64,000 nt of DNA from positions 1-64,000 of the forward strand of contig NZ_JBBPBZ010000006.1 in NCBI RefSeq assembly GCF_038070105.1, written 5' to 3'. The notes under the pieces were generated by a model. It was not told the DNA's origin. It worked only from the letters and a program-made list of their open reading frames with translations, and made no database searches. Shown here in pieces: positions 63,635 to 64,000 of the stretch (the first letter of the stretch is position 1; the number at the start of each line of letters is the position of its first letter). The stretch is from Methylocystis sp. IM3. GTDB taxonomy: Bacteria > Pseudomonadota > Alphaproteobacteria > Rhizobiales > Beijerinckiaceae. The translations under genes were made by a program, and so were the position numbers.

Positions 63635-63883
63635 TCAGCAATTCCAATCTCTCGCGATATCACAACCTCCCGCGCTTTGAAGCGGCGGCGAGTACTGGAA
63701 AGGCGGCGGCGCGCGGAACACTACTACCGGCTGCGCGACATAGCCATAACTAGGCGCGCTATGAGCGCGCGCCGCGCTGTGACGGTGGGAAACGCGCGCG
63801 AGAGTCTCTGTAGGCGACATGCCCGCGCCCACACACGCCGCAATTACTGCTATGGCCATTCTGCGACCTGAGATAATAGACAT
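63635..63883 (-). CDS. Small secreted protein
   Basis: 82 aa. The signal region is GRRMAIAVIAACVGAGMSPTE; the mature part is His/Ser/Ala-rich (VSHRHSAARAHSAPSYGYVA), then aromatic-proline (FRAPPPFQYSPP) and closes CDIARDWNC with two cysteines. TTGGAGG lies 5 bases before the ATG at 63883, which decides it over an ATG four codons upstream. It lies in the decayed right end. No family recognised. Confidence 0.55.
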   Translation of the reverse strand: MSIISGRRMAIAVIAACVGAGMSPTETLARVSHRHSAARAHSAPSYGYVAQPVVVFRAPPPFQYSPPLQSAGGCDIARDWNC

Positions 63884-64000
63884 TTTAGCCTCCAACAGGC
63901 AGAGCTCGCCACTGGCGATGATGATCTTGGTCTCCTAAGAGACATGTAAAAAGCGTACCACTCGCTTTATTGAGACCACCACTAAAATCTTCTTTACTTA

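Overview
The window is GC-rich chromosomal or megaplasmid DNA, almost certainly from an alphaproteobacterium of the Hyphomicrobiales and probably a methylotroph or methanotroph relative. This rests on a formylmethanofuran-dehydrogenase-type subunit A (FhcA), a PQQ quinohemoprotein alcohol dehydrogenase, CopC/CopD, a copper oxidase, and small families typical of the group (DUF2778, DUF4142, DUF2845, DUF1403). No rRNA, tRNA or CRISPR array was seen.

Layout. 1-8.9 kb: a multicopper oxidase cut by the left edge, a tlde1/DUF2778 protein, an FAD monooxygenase, DUF4142, a cupin plus membrane protein pair, and a coupled DUF1403-ScpB pair. 9.3-15.4 kb: a lasso-peptide-like RiPP locus with a radical SAM/SPASM enzyme, a 67-aa precursor on the opposite strand, an HPr-kinase-like protein, B2 protease, asparagine-synthetase-like cyclase, PqqD/B1 and a nucleotidyltransferase-like protein. 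15.7-22.5 kb: a tyrosine autokinase for polysaccharide export, a coiled-coil protein, FhcA, a COQ4-like protein and a cytochrome c. 22.5-32.8 kb, all minus strand: HD and GNAT proteins, CopD/CopC, and a four-gene signalling operon (UrtA-like binding protein, hybrid histidine kinase, receiver, receiver-adenylate cyclase). 33-41.6 kb: transaldolase-like protein plus a two-subunit FAD/3Fe-4S dehydrogenase, a trypsin-vWA protein, a DEAD-box helicase and a spermidine-synthase-like protein.

41.8-47.2 kb: small secreted proteins, a lower-GC acyltransferase that looks acquired, a deaminase and a STAS-kinase fusion. 47.3-55.7 kb: one long minus-strand run with three tandem secreted repeat proteins, a secreted protein, a 70-aa peptide, a PqqD-HprK fusion and a second nucleotidyltransferase-like protein. 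55.9-64 kb: CopD-like protein, a cyclopropane synthase remnant, a PAS-GAF-cyclase, the PQQ dehydrogenase, a VOC protein, then a decayed end with IS5 and IS3 remnants and small secreted proteins.

The most notable content is two separate peptide-plus-kinase-plus-nucleotidyltransferase systems. One is linked to lasso machinery and a radical SAM enzyme. The other is linked to secreted propeller-like proteins. Many genes are translationally coupled through ATGA or GTGA overlaps, and several starts are TTG or GTG supported by strong Shine-Dalgarno sequences.
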